Shown here one piece after another: positions 43,397-52,396 of a stretch of 64,000 nucleotides of DNA. The notes beneath the pieces are model-generated. The model ran no database searches. It worked only from the letters and a program-made list of their open reading frames with translations, and had not been told where the DNA came from. A program made the translations under genes and the position numbers. How positions within the stretch are numbered: the stretch's first letter is position 1; each line of letters begins with the position of its first letter. The DNA is from CAWACP01 sp963780655 (GTDB lineage: Bacteria; Acidobacteriota; Terriglobia; Bryobacterales; Bryobacteraceae), in NCBI GenBank assembly GCA_963780655.1, contig CAWACP010000003.1:1364001-1428000 (forward strand). Direction: 5' to 3'.

Positions 43397-43825
43397 GTGA
43401 AAGTTAAGAGCATATCGTATTGGGCAACGACATCCCTCGTCGCGTTGGAAACATTCGCGGGGGGCGTCATAGACCTGACCCACGGGCGGACTGGTGTCGT
43501 CAGCGGTCCGTTTGTGACCCAGGTTGTTACCAGCCTGGGATACCCAGTGTACGTCCTGGCGATCCTCGGCATCTTTAAGATCCCGGGAGCAATAGCCCTG
43601 GTGGTTCCGGGATTTCTCAGGCTTAAAGAATGGGCGTATGCCGGAATCGTATTTGAGCTGTCGGGCGCTGTTGCATCGCACGTCGCATGTGGCAACAGAG
43701 GGGAGGTGATTGCGCCGCTGTCGTTGCTCTGTCTCGCGTTCGTGTCCTGGGCGCTCCGACCTCCGAGCCGGACTCTGGGAGCACCGTTCAATGCGGACGG
43801 TCACAAACGGATCGTCCGAGCTTAG
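43397..43825 (+). CDS. DoxX-like family membrane protein
   Basis: This runs 142 residues from GTG 43397. It has four hydrophobic helices. SLGYPVYVLAILGIFKIPGAIALVVPGFLRLKEWAYAG is typical of the DoxX-like family (PF13564). Such proteins are small inner-membrane proteins of uncertain redox-related role. It follows the previous gene by seven bases and converges with the giant protein on the other strand. Confidence 0.75.
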   Translation: MKVKSISYWATTSLVALETFAGGVIDLTHGRTGVVSGPFVTQVVTSLGYPVYVLAILGIFKIPGAIALVVPGFLRLKEWAYAGIVFELSGAVASHVACGNRGEVIAPLSLLCLAFVSWALRPPSRTLGAPFNADGHKRIVRA

Positions 43826-43847
43826 CCGGGCCAGGTGGTCGCATCGC

Positions 43848-46800
43848 TCAGCTCTTCGCCACCAGACGGACGATCCGGCGATTCTTTCCGGCCGTAACAG
43901 CCATAATGGTGAGGCGCTCGTTCAGCGCGCGCAGGGCCAGATCGCCGATTTGCCGCTCACGGCTTTCGTAGATCCGGCGCTCGCAGCAGTCGTCCAGGAC
44001 GAAGCCGGTGAAGTCGCCGAAGCAATCGAACAGCACCTCGCAGACTTTGCCGGTGAACTCCTGGAGGTCCCCCTCGCAGGGGCGGCGGACTGGTTTCGGG
44101 AGATAGCCGAGCAGCGATGGCGGGATGTCGTCCGCATCTCCGTTCAGGGCGTCCACACGTCCGGCGATCTGGGCGATGTAGCGTAAAAGCACAGGATACC
44201 AGCGGTTGGACCTCGGCAGCGCCTCCCGGCGAGCCTTCAGGATGGCGAGCGTGGTCTCCTCGGCCGGCAGCATCGCCTCGCCGGTGGAAACGGGGATCTT
44301 CACCTGGAAGGAGCCGACGATGTAGCGCTCCCAACCCGGCCTGTAACGGGCGGCCGTCCTGGCCAGGGCCGTCTCCGCAGGCGCCGCATGCGCCGGCGCG
44401 ATGGGACGAGACGGGTTGTAGTCGATATTGCCGCCGGGGTGCCGGTGCGATGCGACCTTTGGGGCGGTCTTCGACGTAATCTGCGGCACGGGCTGAGGAG
44501 GTGGCGGCGGGGGCGGAGCCGGGGAGACGCGAACCGGACGCTTGCCGATACGTCGCACAACGATGTTGAACTCCTGCCCGGTCCTTACCGTCTGCGGCAG
44601 GTCGACCGTGAACAGCCCCGCATACCATTCGCCCGTTCCTTGCGGGATCGGCACATAGGTCACGCCCTCGATAGCCCTGACCTCGATCGTATGAGCGTCG
44701 GCGGCCGTGAGGGGATGCACGCCGTACATCCAGGAGGCGAGTTGGATCACCTCGGCGCTCGAAACCGCGGGCCAGTAGATCCTGGCGGTGGAGCCGGGGG
44801 GAACCTCGCCCCAATCGATCATCAACTCGTCGGGCCGGCCGGCGAGAGGGCCATCGGTGGGCGGCGCGCCGCTGGGCTTGACTTCGAAGGTCTGCGGGAC
44901 GCGGTGCGCGGAGGCGGCCCCGGGATTGTCGCTGGTGGTGACCTGAAGGTTGCGCTGGGCCAATTGATCGCCGCTTTCGGGGGTCGGCACGCTGGCGCCC
45001 ACGGTTTGAATCGGCGCCCCGGGGTAGGCGATTTGGGCCACCAGGCAGTGGTGGCTCCCACCCGGAAAGGCGTTGGGGATGGCGACGCCGTTCACCGACA
45101 CGCTGCCATCGTTGACGTTGAGGTAGCAGCCGAAATAGCTCCACTGGGAATCGCCCTGCTGGACGGTGATGGTGAGGTTATTGGCGCCGGTGCCGGTGAA
45201 GCCGCCCGTCTGGAACTCGGGATCGGTCGGACTGGTGAAGTTCGGCTGGGCGCTGGTGGCAAAGAAAGGGAGGGTGTGGTTGTCGGAGGGCGCCACGGGA
45301 TAGTGCGGATTGAGGCCCGTGGGATCGTCGCTGAGATATGTGTAACTGGGGTCCCATGCGGTGTCGGCGGTCTGAGTGCCCCACAGGCGGAAGAATACCC
45401 TGACGCCGGTCGCGGCGCCCGAGGACCCTTGAGTGCCGGTCAGGCGCACTCTGGCGATGGCGAAACTATAGTTGTTGTAGTTGTTCCCGCCGATGGTGGA
45501 GAACGGCGTGACAGTCGAGTCGGCCGTGAACTCGGTCGACTGCTGGGGAATGATGTTGTTGGTGGGATCGAACGGGTCGATGCCCTGCGGATTGCCGTAG
45601 GTTTGGTTCAGGTGGACGAGCAGATTTTGGATGTAGGTGTAGGCGTCGTTGAAGTCGAAGGAGCCAACACCCGAGCTGTGCTCGACGAACTGCGGGCCGC
45701 CGGGGACCGGATACTGATATTGCGAGGCGGGCGAGGCTCCGGGGGTGGCGGTGAAGACGCGCAGATCCTCGCTGAGCCAGGGAACGCTGGTATTGGCGGA
45801 GACGACATTGGTGAAATAGGGATCGGCCCCGGCGAGGAAGAAGAACTCGGTCGCCGCCGGGAACGGCGTGCTCAGCACGTTGATGGACGAATTGACGGCC
45901 GCCGGCGTTTCCCCGGTCGCCGGGAAGGCGCCAAGGGGTTTGGCGAACTCCACGTCGTAGACAAACTGGATCTGTTGGGGAACTTTGGGATTGCTGCTCT
46001 GGTGGAGGATGTTGGGCAACGTGGCGGAGAGCCCGGCGGTGACGCCGCCGAAGGCGATGGTTGGGATGGACGGCTGGGCCGCGCCGACGATGTTCAGACT
46101 GAAGCCGTCAAGCGCCAGGTAGAAGCCGTCGGTGTAGGTCCCGCCCGTATTCGTACCAATGATGTTGTTGATCTCGTCCTTGCCCCAGGTGTTCTTGGCG
46201 CCGACAAAGCTCAGGAAGCCGATCGGCCAGGGATCGTCGGTGTTGGGTCCGGGGCTGGATCCGGGGATGGAGGAGACCTGATTCGGAGGGTAGGCGGCGG
46301 CGAGCAGCGAGGCGAAGTACGGAAACGGGTCGGAAGTGTCGCCAGTCAGGTTTTGATAAACGCCGCGCAGGCAGGCCCCGGTAATGGGATTACCGCTCGA
46401 GTCCAGACCGGGTGCGGCTTTGATGATTGCCGGGATTGAGAAGCCGAGCTGGTGATAAAGATAATAGAGAAAGAGGATCGAACAACCGGTCCCGGGGCCA
46501 TTGCCAGCGAACGGCAGGGTCGAGTTCACATAGTCCTTGCGAATCCCGTAGTGGGTGGTTCCATCGAACTCGGTCGAGGAGGGATTGCTGGCAGGGAGCG
46601 AAGTATTGAGCCAGGCGTCGGGAGCGCCGTTATTTATCAGGCCGATGCCGGTGAGACCGTTGGCGATCTGGAACTGGGTGGTCAGAAACAGCGAGAGGCC
46701 CTCGCCGCAGCTTTCCTCGTCGTTGACGCCAGACGAATAGCCCCAGCCCTTGTGCTGGGCGAGCATTAACATCTCGCAGACCTCGGCGATCATCAGGCAA

Positions 46801-47330
46801 CGCACGAAGGCCGAGCCAGCGCCCTGGTACGGATTCAGCGAGAGGGGCGGCCCCCAGCCTGCGGACCAGCTGCCGCTCTTGTTGTTGAGCGCGGTGACGT
46901 AGGTCGGGATTGGGAGCGTTAGGGTGATGGTCACGCCGGCGAACTGGGCCTGCAGCCAGGCGAAGTCGGTCGTCTCGCAGGCGGCGATCACCTGGTTGGT
47001 TCTGGCGGGCTCGGGGCCTCCCGGGCCAGCCAGGACGGGGTCGTAGTAGAACTGGTAGTGGGTGGTCGTGCCGCCGCCGGTCAGGCCGGTGGTGACGCCC
47101 CATTGGGCGTAGAGGGTCACGGCGGCGGTGAATGTGAAGGTCGAGCCGCCGGTATGGATGGTCCCGCTGCCGTCGGCCGCGGTGTTCCAGTAGAGGAAAA
47201 CTTCGCCGGCGATCGAGAGGCCGCCGGTGTTGTTGGCAACCGTGACGGTATTGCCGGATACGTAAGTGTTGGAATCGACGGGGACCGTGCCGCCCGTCGA
47301 ACCGTTTCCGTTGTAGACGACCTGGGCCAT
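43848..47330 (-). CDS. Giant protein with an N-terminal Listeria-Bacteroides (Flg_new) repeat
   Basis: From ATG 47330, which has AGGAGG six bases upstream, it encodes 1160 residues. The first 80 residues form one Flg_new/InlB-B type repeat (VVYNGNGSTGGTVP, WNTAADGSGTIHTGGSTFT, TLYAQWG). No signal peptide precedes it. The middle is rich in Gly, Ser, Thr and Asn and may be largely beta. A proline stretch (PAPPPPPPPQPVPQ) separates a final helical domain with a conserved-looking FTGFVLDDCCERRIYESRERQ. I cannot assign a function. It converges with the DoxX-like gene and stands alone. Confidence 0.6.
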   Translation of the reverse strand: MAQVVYNGNGSTGGTVPVDSNTYVSGNTVTVANNTGGLSIAGEVFLYWNTAADGSGTIHTGGSTFTFTAAVTLYAQWGVTTGLTGGGTTTHYQFYYDPVLAGPGGPEPARTNQVIAACETTDFAWLQAQFAGVTITLTLPIPTYVTALNNKSGSWSAGWGPPLSLNPYQGAGSAFVRCLMIAEVCEMLMLAQHKGWGYSSGVNDEESCGEGLSLFLTTQFQIANGLTGIGLINNGAPDAWLNTSLPASNPSSTEFDGTTHYGIRKDYVNSTLPFAGNGPGTGCSILFLYYLYHQLGFSIPAIIKAAPGLDSSGNPITGACLRGVYQNLTGDTSDPFPYFASLLAAAYPPNQVSSIPGSSPGPNTDDPWPIGFLSFVGAKNTWGKDEINNIIGTNTGGTYTDGFYLALDGFSLNIVGAAQPSIPTIAFGGVTAGLSATLPNILHQSSNPKVPQQIQFVYDVEFAKPLGAFPATGETPAAVNSSINVLSTPFPAATEFFFLAGADPYFTNVVSANTSVPWLSEDLRVFTATPGASPASQYQYPVPGGPQFVEHSSGVGSFDFNDAYTYIQNLLVHLNQTYGNPQGIDPFDPTNNIIPQQSTEFTADSTVTPFSTIGGNNYNNYSFAIARVRLTGTQGSSGAATGVRVFFRLWGTQTADTAWDPSYTYLSDDPTGLNPHYPVAPSDNHTLPFFATSAQPNFTSPTDPEFQTGGFTGTGANNLTITVQQGDSQWSYFGCYLNVNDGSVSVNGVAIPNAFPGGSHHCLVAQIAYPGAPIQTVGASVPTPESGDQLAQRNLQVTTSDNPGAASAHRVPQTFEVKPSGAPPTDGPLAGRPDELMIDWGEVPPGSTARIYWPAVSSAEVIQLASWMYGVHPLTAADAHTIEVRAIEGVTYVPIPQGTGEWYAGLFTVDLPQTVRTGQEFNIVVRRIGKRPVRVSPAPPPPPPPQPVPQITSKTAPKVASHRHPGGNIDYNPSRPIAPAHAAPAETALARTAARYRPGWERYIVGSFQVKIPVSTGEAMLPAEETTLAILKARREALPRSNRWYPVLLRYIAQIAGRVDALNGDADDIPPSLLGYLPKPVRRPCEGDLQEFTGKVCEVLFDCFGDFTGFVLDDCCERRIYESRERQIGDLALRALNERLTIMAVTAGKNRRIVRLVAKS

Positions 47331-47864
47331 GCAGCCTCCTCTGGTTAGCAAGAGACCCCTAAACATAGCAGATCTGGAAGATCACTTCGTCAGGGCGAAA
47401 GCGACTGCCTGAAGGAAAAACGCGAGAGCGCTTCACCCGTCATCGGCATGAAAAATGGTCGGATGGCTTGGATTTTGTGTCCAGACCAGAGAGCCACTAC
47501 CGGTTCTACCCCAACTCGCAGATCGCGTTTCCCTGACAGCAGCGCCAGGTTGATCCCTCGCCGGTATCCGAACGAGTGCGCAGGCTTTTGCGAGCCGGCG
47601 AATTATCAGGCAGGCTCTCACGGTCCATCTGGGCGATGACCTGGCATGCGCGTCGCGAGGACCGCAGACGTTCCTGCCTGAAGGGAGTCCCCGTATTCGT
47701 GGATCCGCCTGAAGACAACAGGCAACGTGCAAACCTTGTTCGCGGATCCGCATCTCCGTAGTCGCAAACGGCGCGCGTCCGATGACATTTGTCACCCTGC
47801 TTCGCTGACGTTCCGCACTGGTTCGGGACGGCGCTTTCGCGCACCATCGGGGTGGGAGAAGCAA
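47331..47864. other. Spacer of about 530 bases without a supported gene
   Basis: It lies between the divergently transcribed giant protein and the ABC operon. Several short open frames exist, but none has a ribosome site or recognisable sequence. It should hold both promoters. I found no clear repeat or RNA gene in it. Confidence 0.4.
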
Positions 47865-48764
47865 ATGGTAATTGCAGAACTCAGAAATGTAACAAAACGG
47901 TTCGGGCCGGTCACCGCGCTGGCGGGGCTCGACCTGGAACTGGAACGCGGGCAACTGCTCGCGCTGCTCGGCCCGAACGGCGCCGGCAAAACGACGGCCG
48001 TGCGGCTGCTGCTCGGCCTGGCTTCGCCGGACGCGGGCGCGGTGCGGATATTCGGACGCGATCCGCGCATCCGCGAGGCTCGCACAAAGATCGGCGCCAT
48101 GCTGCAGGTGGGCCGCGTGCCCGAAACGCTGCGCGTACGCGAGCACCTGCAACTCTTCGCCAGTTATTATCCGCACCCGCAGCCCTTCGCGGAGACGGTG
48201 CGCGCCGCGGGGCTGGAGGGCATCGAGAACCGGCTCTACGGCAAACTCTCCGGCGGCCAGAAACAGCGCGTGCAGTTCGCGCTGGCCATCTGCGGGAACC
48301 CGGACATCCTGATTCTCGACGAGCCCACCGCGGGCCTCGACGTGGACAGCCGGCGCGCGCTGTGGCGGCACATTCGTTCGTTCGTGGCGGGAGGCGGCAG
48401 CGTGCTGCTCACCACGCACTATCTGGAAGAGGCTGACGCCCTGGCCGACCGCATCGTGGTACTGAACCATGGCCTGGCCGCAGCCGCCGGTACCTCCGCC
48501 GAAATTCGCCAGCGCACCGCGAGCCGCAAAATTCGCTGCATCACCGCGCTCGAAGCGGAGCGCATCGCGCAGTTCGCCGAGGCTGTCTCGGTGCGCCGCG
48601 ACGGCGTGTTCACCGAGATCGTCGCGCCCGACTCTGACGCAATGGTGTTCCGCCTGTTCACCGAAGATCCGCACCTGCGCGATCTGGAGGTGACCGGCGC
48701 GGGACTGGAAGAGGCATTCCTGAGCATCACGAAGACTAAGGCCGTGGAGGAGGTAAGACAATGA
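47865..48764 (+). CDS. ABC-2 type exporter, ATP-binding subunit
   Basis: The 299-residue ATPase has Walker A GPNGAGKTT near residue 38, signature KLSGGQKQR near 130, Walker B ILILDEPTAGLD near 150 and a switch His in LLTTHYLEEAD. The C-terminal extension with LEEAFLSITKTKA is typical of drug or natural-product exporters. GGGAG precedes the ATG. The next gene overlaps by four bases, forming a four-gene operon with a permease, kinase and regulator. Confidence 0.92.
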   Translation: MVIAELRNVTKRFGPVTALAGLDLELERGQLLALLGPNGAGKTTAVRLLLGLASPDAGAVRIFGRDPRIREARTKIGAMLQVGRVPETLRVREHLQLFASYYPHPQPFAETVRAAGLEGIENRLYGKLSGGQKQRVQFALAICGNPDILILDEPTAGLDVDSRRALWRHIRSFVAGGGSVLLTTHYLEEADALADRIVVLNHGLAAAAGTSAEIRQRTASRKIRCITALEAERIAQFAEAVSVRRDGVFTEIVAPDSDAMVFRLFTEDPHLRDLEVTGAGLEEAFLSITKTKAVEEVRQ

Positions 48765-49519
48765 TCAGAGTTTTTCTGCTGGAGATCAAATGCGAGTTTC
48801 TCTCGCTGCTGCGGATGCCGCGATACTCGGTGGGGGTGATCGCGTTTCCCGTGATGTTCTATGTCTTTTTCGGCATCGTGCTGCGGCAGGGCAGCTTGTA
48901 CGGCATCAGCGCCTCGGCGCTGGTCCTGTGCTCGATGGCCGTTTTCGGCGTGATGGCCGCGGCCATGTTCGGGACCGGTGTCGGCATTGCCAGCGAGCGC
49001 AGTCTGGGGTGGCTGGACGTTAAGCGCGCCAGCCCGATGCCGCCCGCGGCCGGTTTCGTTGCCCGCCTGGCTAGCGCGCTCATGTTCAGCGCCATCACTA
49101 CTACCACGCTGTTCGTGCTTGGCTCAACGGCGGGGGGCGTGCGCATGCCGGCGGCGCAGTGGGCGGAACTGGGCGTGACCCTTGTCGCCGGCGCCATCCC
49201 GTTCGCCGCGCTGGGATTCTTCATCGGCTATGTGGCCACTGCCAACTCAGCGCCGGCCATGGTAAATCTGGTCGTGATGCCGATGGCATTCTTCTCGGGG
49301 CTGTGGGTCCCTCTGGATGCGTTGCCGCGGAGCCTGCACGGCGTCGCGCACGCCCTGCCCGCGTATCATCTGTCGCAGATCGGAATGGCGATTTGCGGGG
49401 CCACGGGGCGCGGCGATATTCTCTCGCATGCCACGGCGCTCGCTTCGCTGACGGTGGTGTTCGCGGGCGCCGCCTGGTTGGCGTGGCGGAGGGACGAAGG
49501 CCGAGTGCATGTCGGATGA
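48761..49519 (+). CDS. ABC-2 type exporter, permease subunit
   Basis: This 252-residue membrane protein has six helices and the ABC-2 layout (MPRYSVGVIAFPVMFYVFFGIVL; MAFFSGLWVPLDALP before the last helices). It pairs with the ATPase encoded just upstream, with which it overlaps as ATGA. The 3' end overlaps the sensor kinase by 11 bases. Substrates could be lipids, peptides or antibiotics. Confidence 0.9.
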   Translation: MIRVFLLEIKCEFLSLLRMPRYSVGVIAFPVMFYVFFGIVLRQGSLYGISASALVLCSMAVFGVMAAAMFGTGVGIASERSLGWLDVKRASPMPPAAGFVARLASALMFSAITTTTLFVLGSTAGGVRMPAAQWAELGVTLVAGAIPFAALGFFIGYVATANSAPAMVNLVVMPMAFFSGLWVPLDALPRSLHGVAHALPAYHLSQIGMAICGATGRGDILSHATALASLTVVFAGAAWLAWRRDEGRVHVG

Positions 49520-50621
49520 CGTAACCAAACCGCGAAAGTATCCGTTCCTGCCGCCGGGCCACGACGACGGCTGGCTGCCGTACATGTGGCTGGTCTATGT
49601 CGCCCAGTTCCTGGTGCAGCCGTTGCTCTCCCACCCCTCGGCGGCCGTTTGGGCGCTGGATCTCGCCGCGGTCGCCGTCTTCCTGTTCCTGTATTTCAGA
49701 AGTTACTGGGAGCACGGCTGGCGCAGCGTACTGCTGGTTGCGGGCGAATGGGCTCTCGGCATTGGATTCGCGAAGTGGAACCCGGCGTCGGCGGTTTTCG
49801 TCGTGTTTGCCGCAGCGGCTCTGGCGCACACCAACGACGTTAAGACGGCGTGGAAAAGGGTGGGCGCGCTGGTGGCCGCAACGGGTCTGGTAAGTTGGGT
49901 CTTCAACTTCAGCGCATGGTTCTGGGCTATGGCCATCCTGGCGTCGTTGTTTATCGCCACCATCATCATCCACCAGGAGCAGCGCAGGAAGCTGAACCGC
50001 AGGCTCGGGCTGGCGCAGGACGAAATCGACCGACTGGCCCGCATCGCCGAGCGGGAGCGCATCGCGCGCGACCTGCACGATCTGCTCGGTCACACGCTGT
50101 CGCTGATCGTGCTCAAGTCGGAGCTGGCGTCGAAGCTGGCCGACAAGGACCCGCAGCGCGCAGCCGAAGAGATCCGTGAAGTGGAGCGCATCTCGCGCGA
50201 GACGCTCAGCCAGGTACGAGCGGCGGTGCGCGGATATCATTCGGCCGGTCTGGACGCGGAGATCGACCATGCGCGTGAGGCGCTGCAGTCGGCGGGTGTG
50301 GCGTTCGAGGCCAAAGTGGAGCCGGTGACCATTTCGGCTTCGCAGGAAAGCGTGCTCACCATCGCCATTCGCGAAGCGGTCACCAACATCGTGCGGCACG
50401 CCGGAGCGAAATCGTGCCAGCTCTGGCTGCGCTGCCGCTATTTCGGATGCGAGCTGGAGATTGCGGACGACGGCCGCGGCGCCGCCACGCCGGAGGGCTT
50501 CGGCCTCGGCGGCATGCGCGAGCGCGTGGAATCGATGGGCGGCACGCTGGAGCGCGACGGCTCGCAGGGCATGCGCCTGATTCTGCGCCTGCCATTGCCG
50601 GGAACAAGCCGGGTAACATGA
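49509..50621 (+). CDS. Membrane sensor histidine kinase (DesK/NarL-type HisKA_3)
   Basis: The 370-residue protein has about five membrane helices and no large outer domain. A cytoplasmic HisKA_3 domain follows with RERIARDLHDLLGHTLSLI (phospho-His190). The ATPase domain has AIREAVTNIVRHAGA, EIADDGRGA and FGLGGMRERV. Such kinases often sense membrane state or exporter substrates. It overlaps both neighbours and is the cognate of the regulator downstream. Confidence 0.92.
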   Translation: MSDDVTKPRKYPFLPPGHDDGWLPYMWLVYVAQFLVQPLLSHPSAAVWALDLAAVAVFLFLYFRSYWEHGWRSVLLVAGEWALGIGFAKWNPASAVFVVFAAAALAHTNDVKTAWKRVGALVAATGLVSWVFNFSAWFWAMAILASLFIATIIIHQEQRRKLNRRLGLAQDEIDRLARIAERERIARDLHDLLGHTLSLIVLKSELASKLADKDPQRAAEEIREVERISRETLSQVRAAVRGYHSAGLDAEIDHAREALQSAGVAFEAKVEPVTISASQESVLTIAIREAVTNIVRHAGAKSCQLWLRCRYFGCELEIADDGRGAATPEGFGLGGMRERVESMGGTLERDGSQGMRLILRLPLPGTSRVT

Positions 50622-51223
50622 GCATCCGCGTACTCATCGCCGAGGACCAGGCCCTGGTGCTGGGCGCGCTTGCCGCGTTGCTGGAGATCGAAGGCGATAT
50701 CGAAGTGGTGGGGCGCGCGCGCAATGGCCAGGAAGCGCTCGATCTGGTGCGCAGCCTGCGGCCCGATGTGCTGCTCACCGATATTGAAATGCCGGAGATG
50801 ACCGGCCTCGAGTTGGCCGCTGAGGTGAAGCGCGCGAAGCTGCCGGCGCGCATCGTCATTGTGACCACCTTTGCGCGGCCGGGATATCTGCGCAGGGCCC
50901 TGGATGCCGGAGTGTCGGGTTATCTGCTGAAGGATTCGCCCGCCGAGCAGCTCGCCAATGCGGTGCGTCGCGTTTACGCCGGCGGCCGGGTGATCGATCC
51001 GGAACTGGCGGCCGAGGCCTGGACCGAAGCCGATCCGCTCACCGACCGCGAGCGGCAGGTCCTGCGACTGGCCGACGAAGGCTCCAGCGGGGCCGATATC
51101 GCCGGCACGCTCAGCCTGTCCGAGGGCACTGTGCGGAACTATTTATCGGAGGCGATCAGCAAGCTGGGAGCAGCGAACCGCACCGAAGCCGCTCGCATCG
51201 CCAGGCAGAAGGGGTGGCTGTGA
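50618..51223 (+). CDS. NarL/DesR-type response regulator
   Basis: The 201-residue regulator has a receiver domain with phospho-acceptor Asp55 (LLTDIEMPEMTG) and a LuxR-type helix-turn-helix (LTDRERQVLRLADEGSSGADIAGTLSLSEGTVRNYLSEAISKL). The start overlaps the kinase stop as ATGA. It probably controls its own ABC exporter operon in response to the exporter's substrate. Confidence 0.93.
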   Translation: MSIRVLIAEDQALVLGALAALLEIEGDIEVVGRARNGQEALDLVRSLRPDVLLTDIEMPEMTGLELAAEVKRAKLPARIVIVTTFARPGYLRRALDAGVSGYLLKDSPAEQLANAVRRVYAGGRVIDPELAAEAWTEADPLTDRERQVLRLADEGSSGADIAGTLSLSEGTVRNYLSEAISKLGAANRTEAARIARQKGWL

Positions 51224-51273
51224 GTGACGTGCCCATGGTTTTCATGAAGCTCAGAGGAAAGGCGATCGTCTGC

Positions 51274-51350
51274 GTGGGGCAGACCATCGGTTTATAGTGG
51301 TCCGCCCTCGTGAGTACCTGGCAGACCACGAAGACGATGGTCTGCCCCAC
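51274..51350. repeat. Long inverted repeat after the two-component operon
   Basis: GTGGGGCAGACCATCG (51274-51289) and its exact complement (51335-51350) form a 16-bp stem with a 45-base loop. The loop contains another smaller pair (GCAGACC at 51321 and GGTCTGC at 51339, the latter overlapping the outer arm), so two alternative folds are possible. It may terminate the operon or be another mobile palindrome. Confidence 0.65.
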
Positions 51351-51373
51351 CGGGAGCGTTATGATCGTGGAAA

Positions 51374-52320
51374 ATGCCCCCGGACAGTACGGAAACACTG
51401 AAGAAGCGCGTCGTCAGCGCGGCGGAAGCAGCCCTGGCTGACCATCAATATGTCAGTGCGATGGAGACGTTCCGCGAGTGGGCAGAGGCTCGCGGACTCC
51501 GGCCGACCGAAATCCCCTACGTGCGCAGTACCCGGACAGGACCTCAGGACCTGCAATTCAGCAGGAGCGGAGAGCCGTCCATCGAGAAGGCCTGGCGCAC
51601 TCACTTCATTTCGCCGGAGCTGCCCGCGCCCAGACGTGAAAAGCTTCAACAGCGTCTGGCAAAGCCTCCGCAACCGGTCGTGTTCGAGATTCTGCGGGAC
51701 TCGCAGCGCTCGGAATGGGGCGCCGAACTCCCGCGAGGCAGCTTTCTCACGATGGAGGGCGAGCAGGCATTGTGCCTGTCGTGCGCGCGCATGGGCGATC
51801 TGGAGTTTCTGCCGGCCGGCGACACGGCCCTCACGCGGCGAGCGACGAAGTACAGCGGACGGACCGGGGTTGTGGTGCGCTTCAGCAGGTCGCGCGGGCG
51901 CTACGAGAGGCAGGGCATCCTGGTTGAGGAACCAGCGCTCGAAAAAGCCGACTGGAGTGCACGGAAGACGCCGAGGAACGGGCGAGCGCGCGAGCACGGG
52001 ACGCTGTCGTTCGTCGGCAGCAGGATGACAAGCTGGTTGCGCGGATGACGGAGGAGATACTCGCGCTATTCCCGGGCTGTCCTCCTGCTGAAGCGCACGG
52101 CATCGCCGAACACACGGCTGTACGCGGCAGCGGCCGCATCGGAAGAACCGAGGCGGGCCGGAGTCTGGACGACCGCGCTCCGACTCTCGCTGTGATCGCA
52201 GCGATCGGGCATCGGCACACAAATTACGACGAACTATTGGCGAGCGGCGCGGATCGCGCAGATGCGCGGCAGCGGGTGGCTGATCGGGTGGACGAGATCC
52301 TGACGAGGTGGAGCGGGTGA
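51374..52320 (+). pseudogene. DUF2293-domain protein, frameshifted and decayed
   Basis: The first frame (51374-52048) has DLEFLPAGDTALTRRATKYSG and RFSRSRGRYERQGILVEEPALEKA, which I recognise from DUF2293 proteins. The second frame (to 52320) has LFPGCPPAEAHGIAEHTAVRGSGRIGRTEAGRSLDD and HRHTNYDELLASGADRADARQRV, the DUF2293 domain itself. One base is missing between about 51942 and 51957; restoring it joins both into about 315 residues. From memory, relatives have a cysteine pair before the retained CLSC and a longer N-terminal segment; both seem lost here. That supports true decay. Confidence 0.7.
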
Positions 52321-52340
52321 AGGCACGCGGAAGACGGTGC

Positions 52341-52391
52341 GGCAGCGGAACGAGGGCGTCCCGCGCGGTCCGGGGGGACCCCTCCACCAGG
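52341..52391. repeat. Palindromic repeat family B, partial copy
   Basis: This stretch reads GGCAGCGGAACGAGGGCGTC followed by CCGCGCGGTCCGGGGGGACC. It matches the right half of the core at 18050-18100. It lies between the decayed DUF2293 gene and the 3' end of the leftward GT-C-like gene. Confidence 0.65.
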
Positions 52392-52396
52392 GCCCG

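Noticed and set aside
44388..46439. 683-residue open frame on the plus strand
   Set aside because: It is antisense to the 1160-residue protein; the translation is Gly/Arg-rich without domain features.
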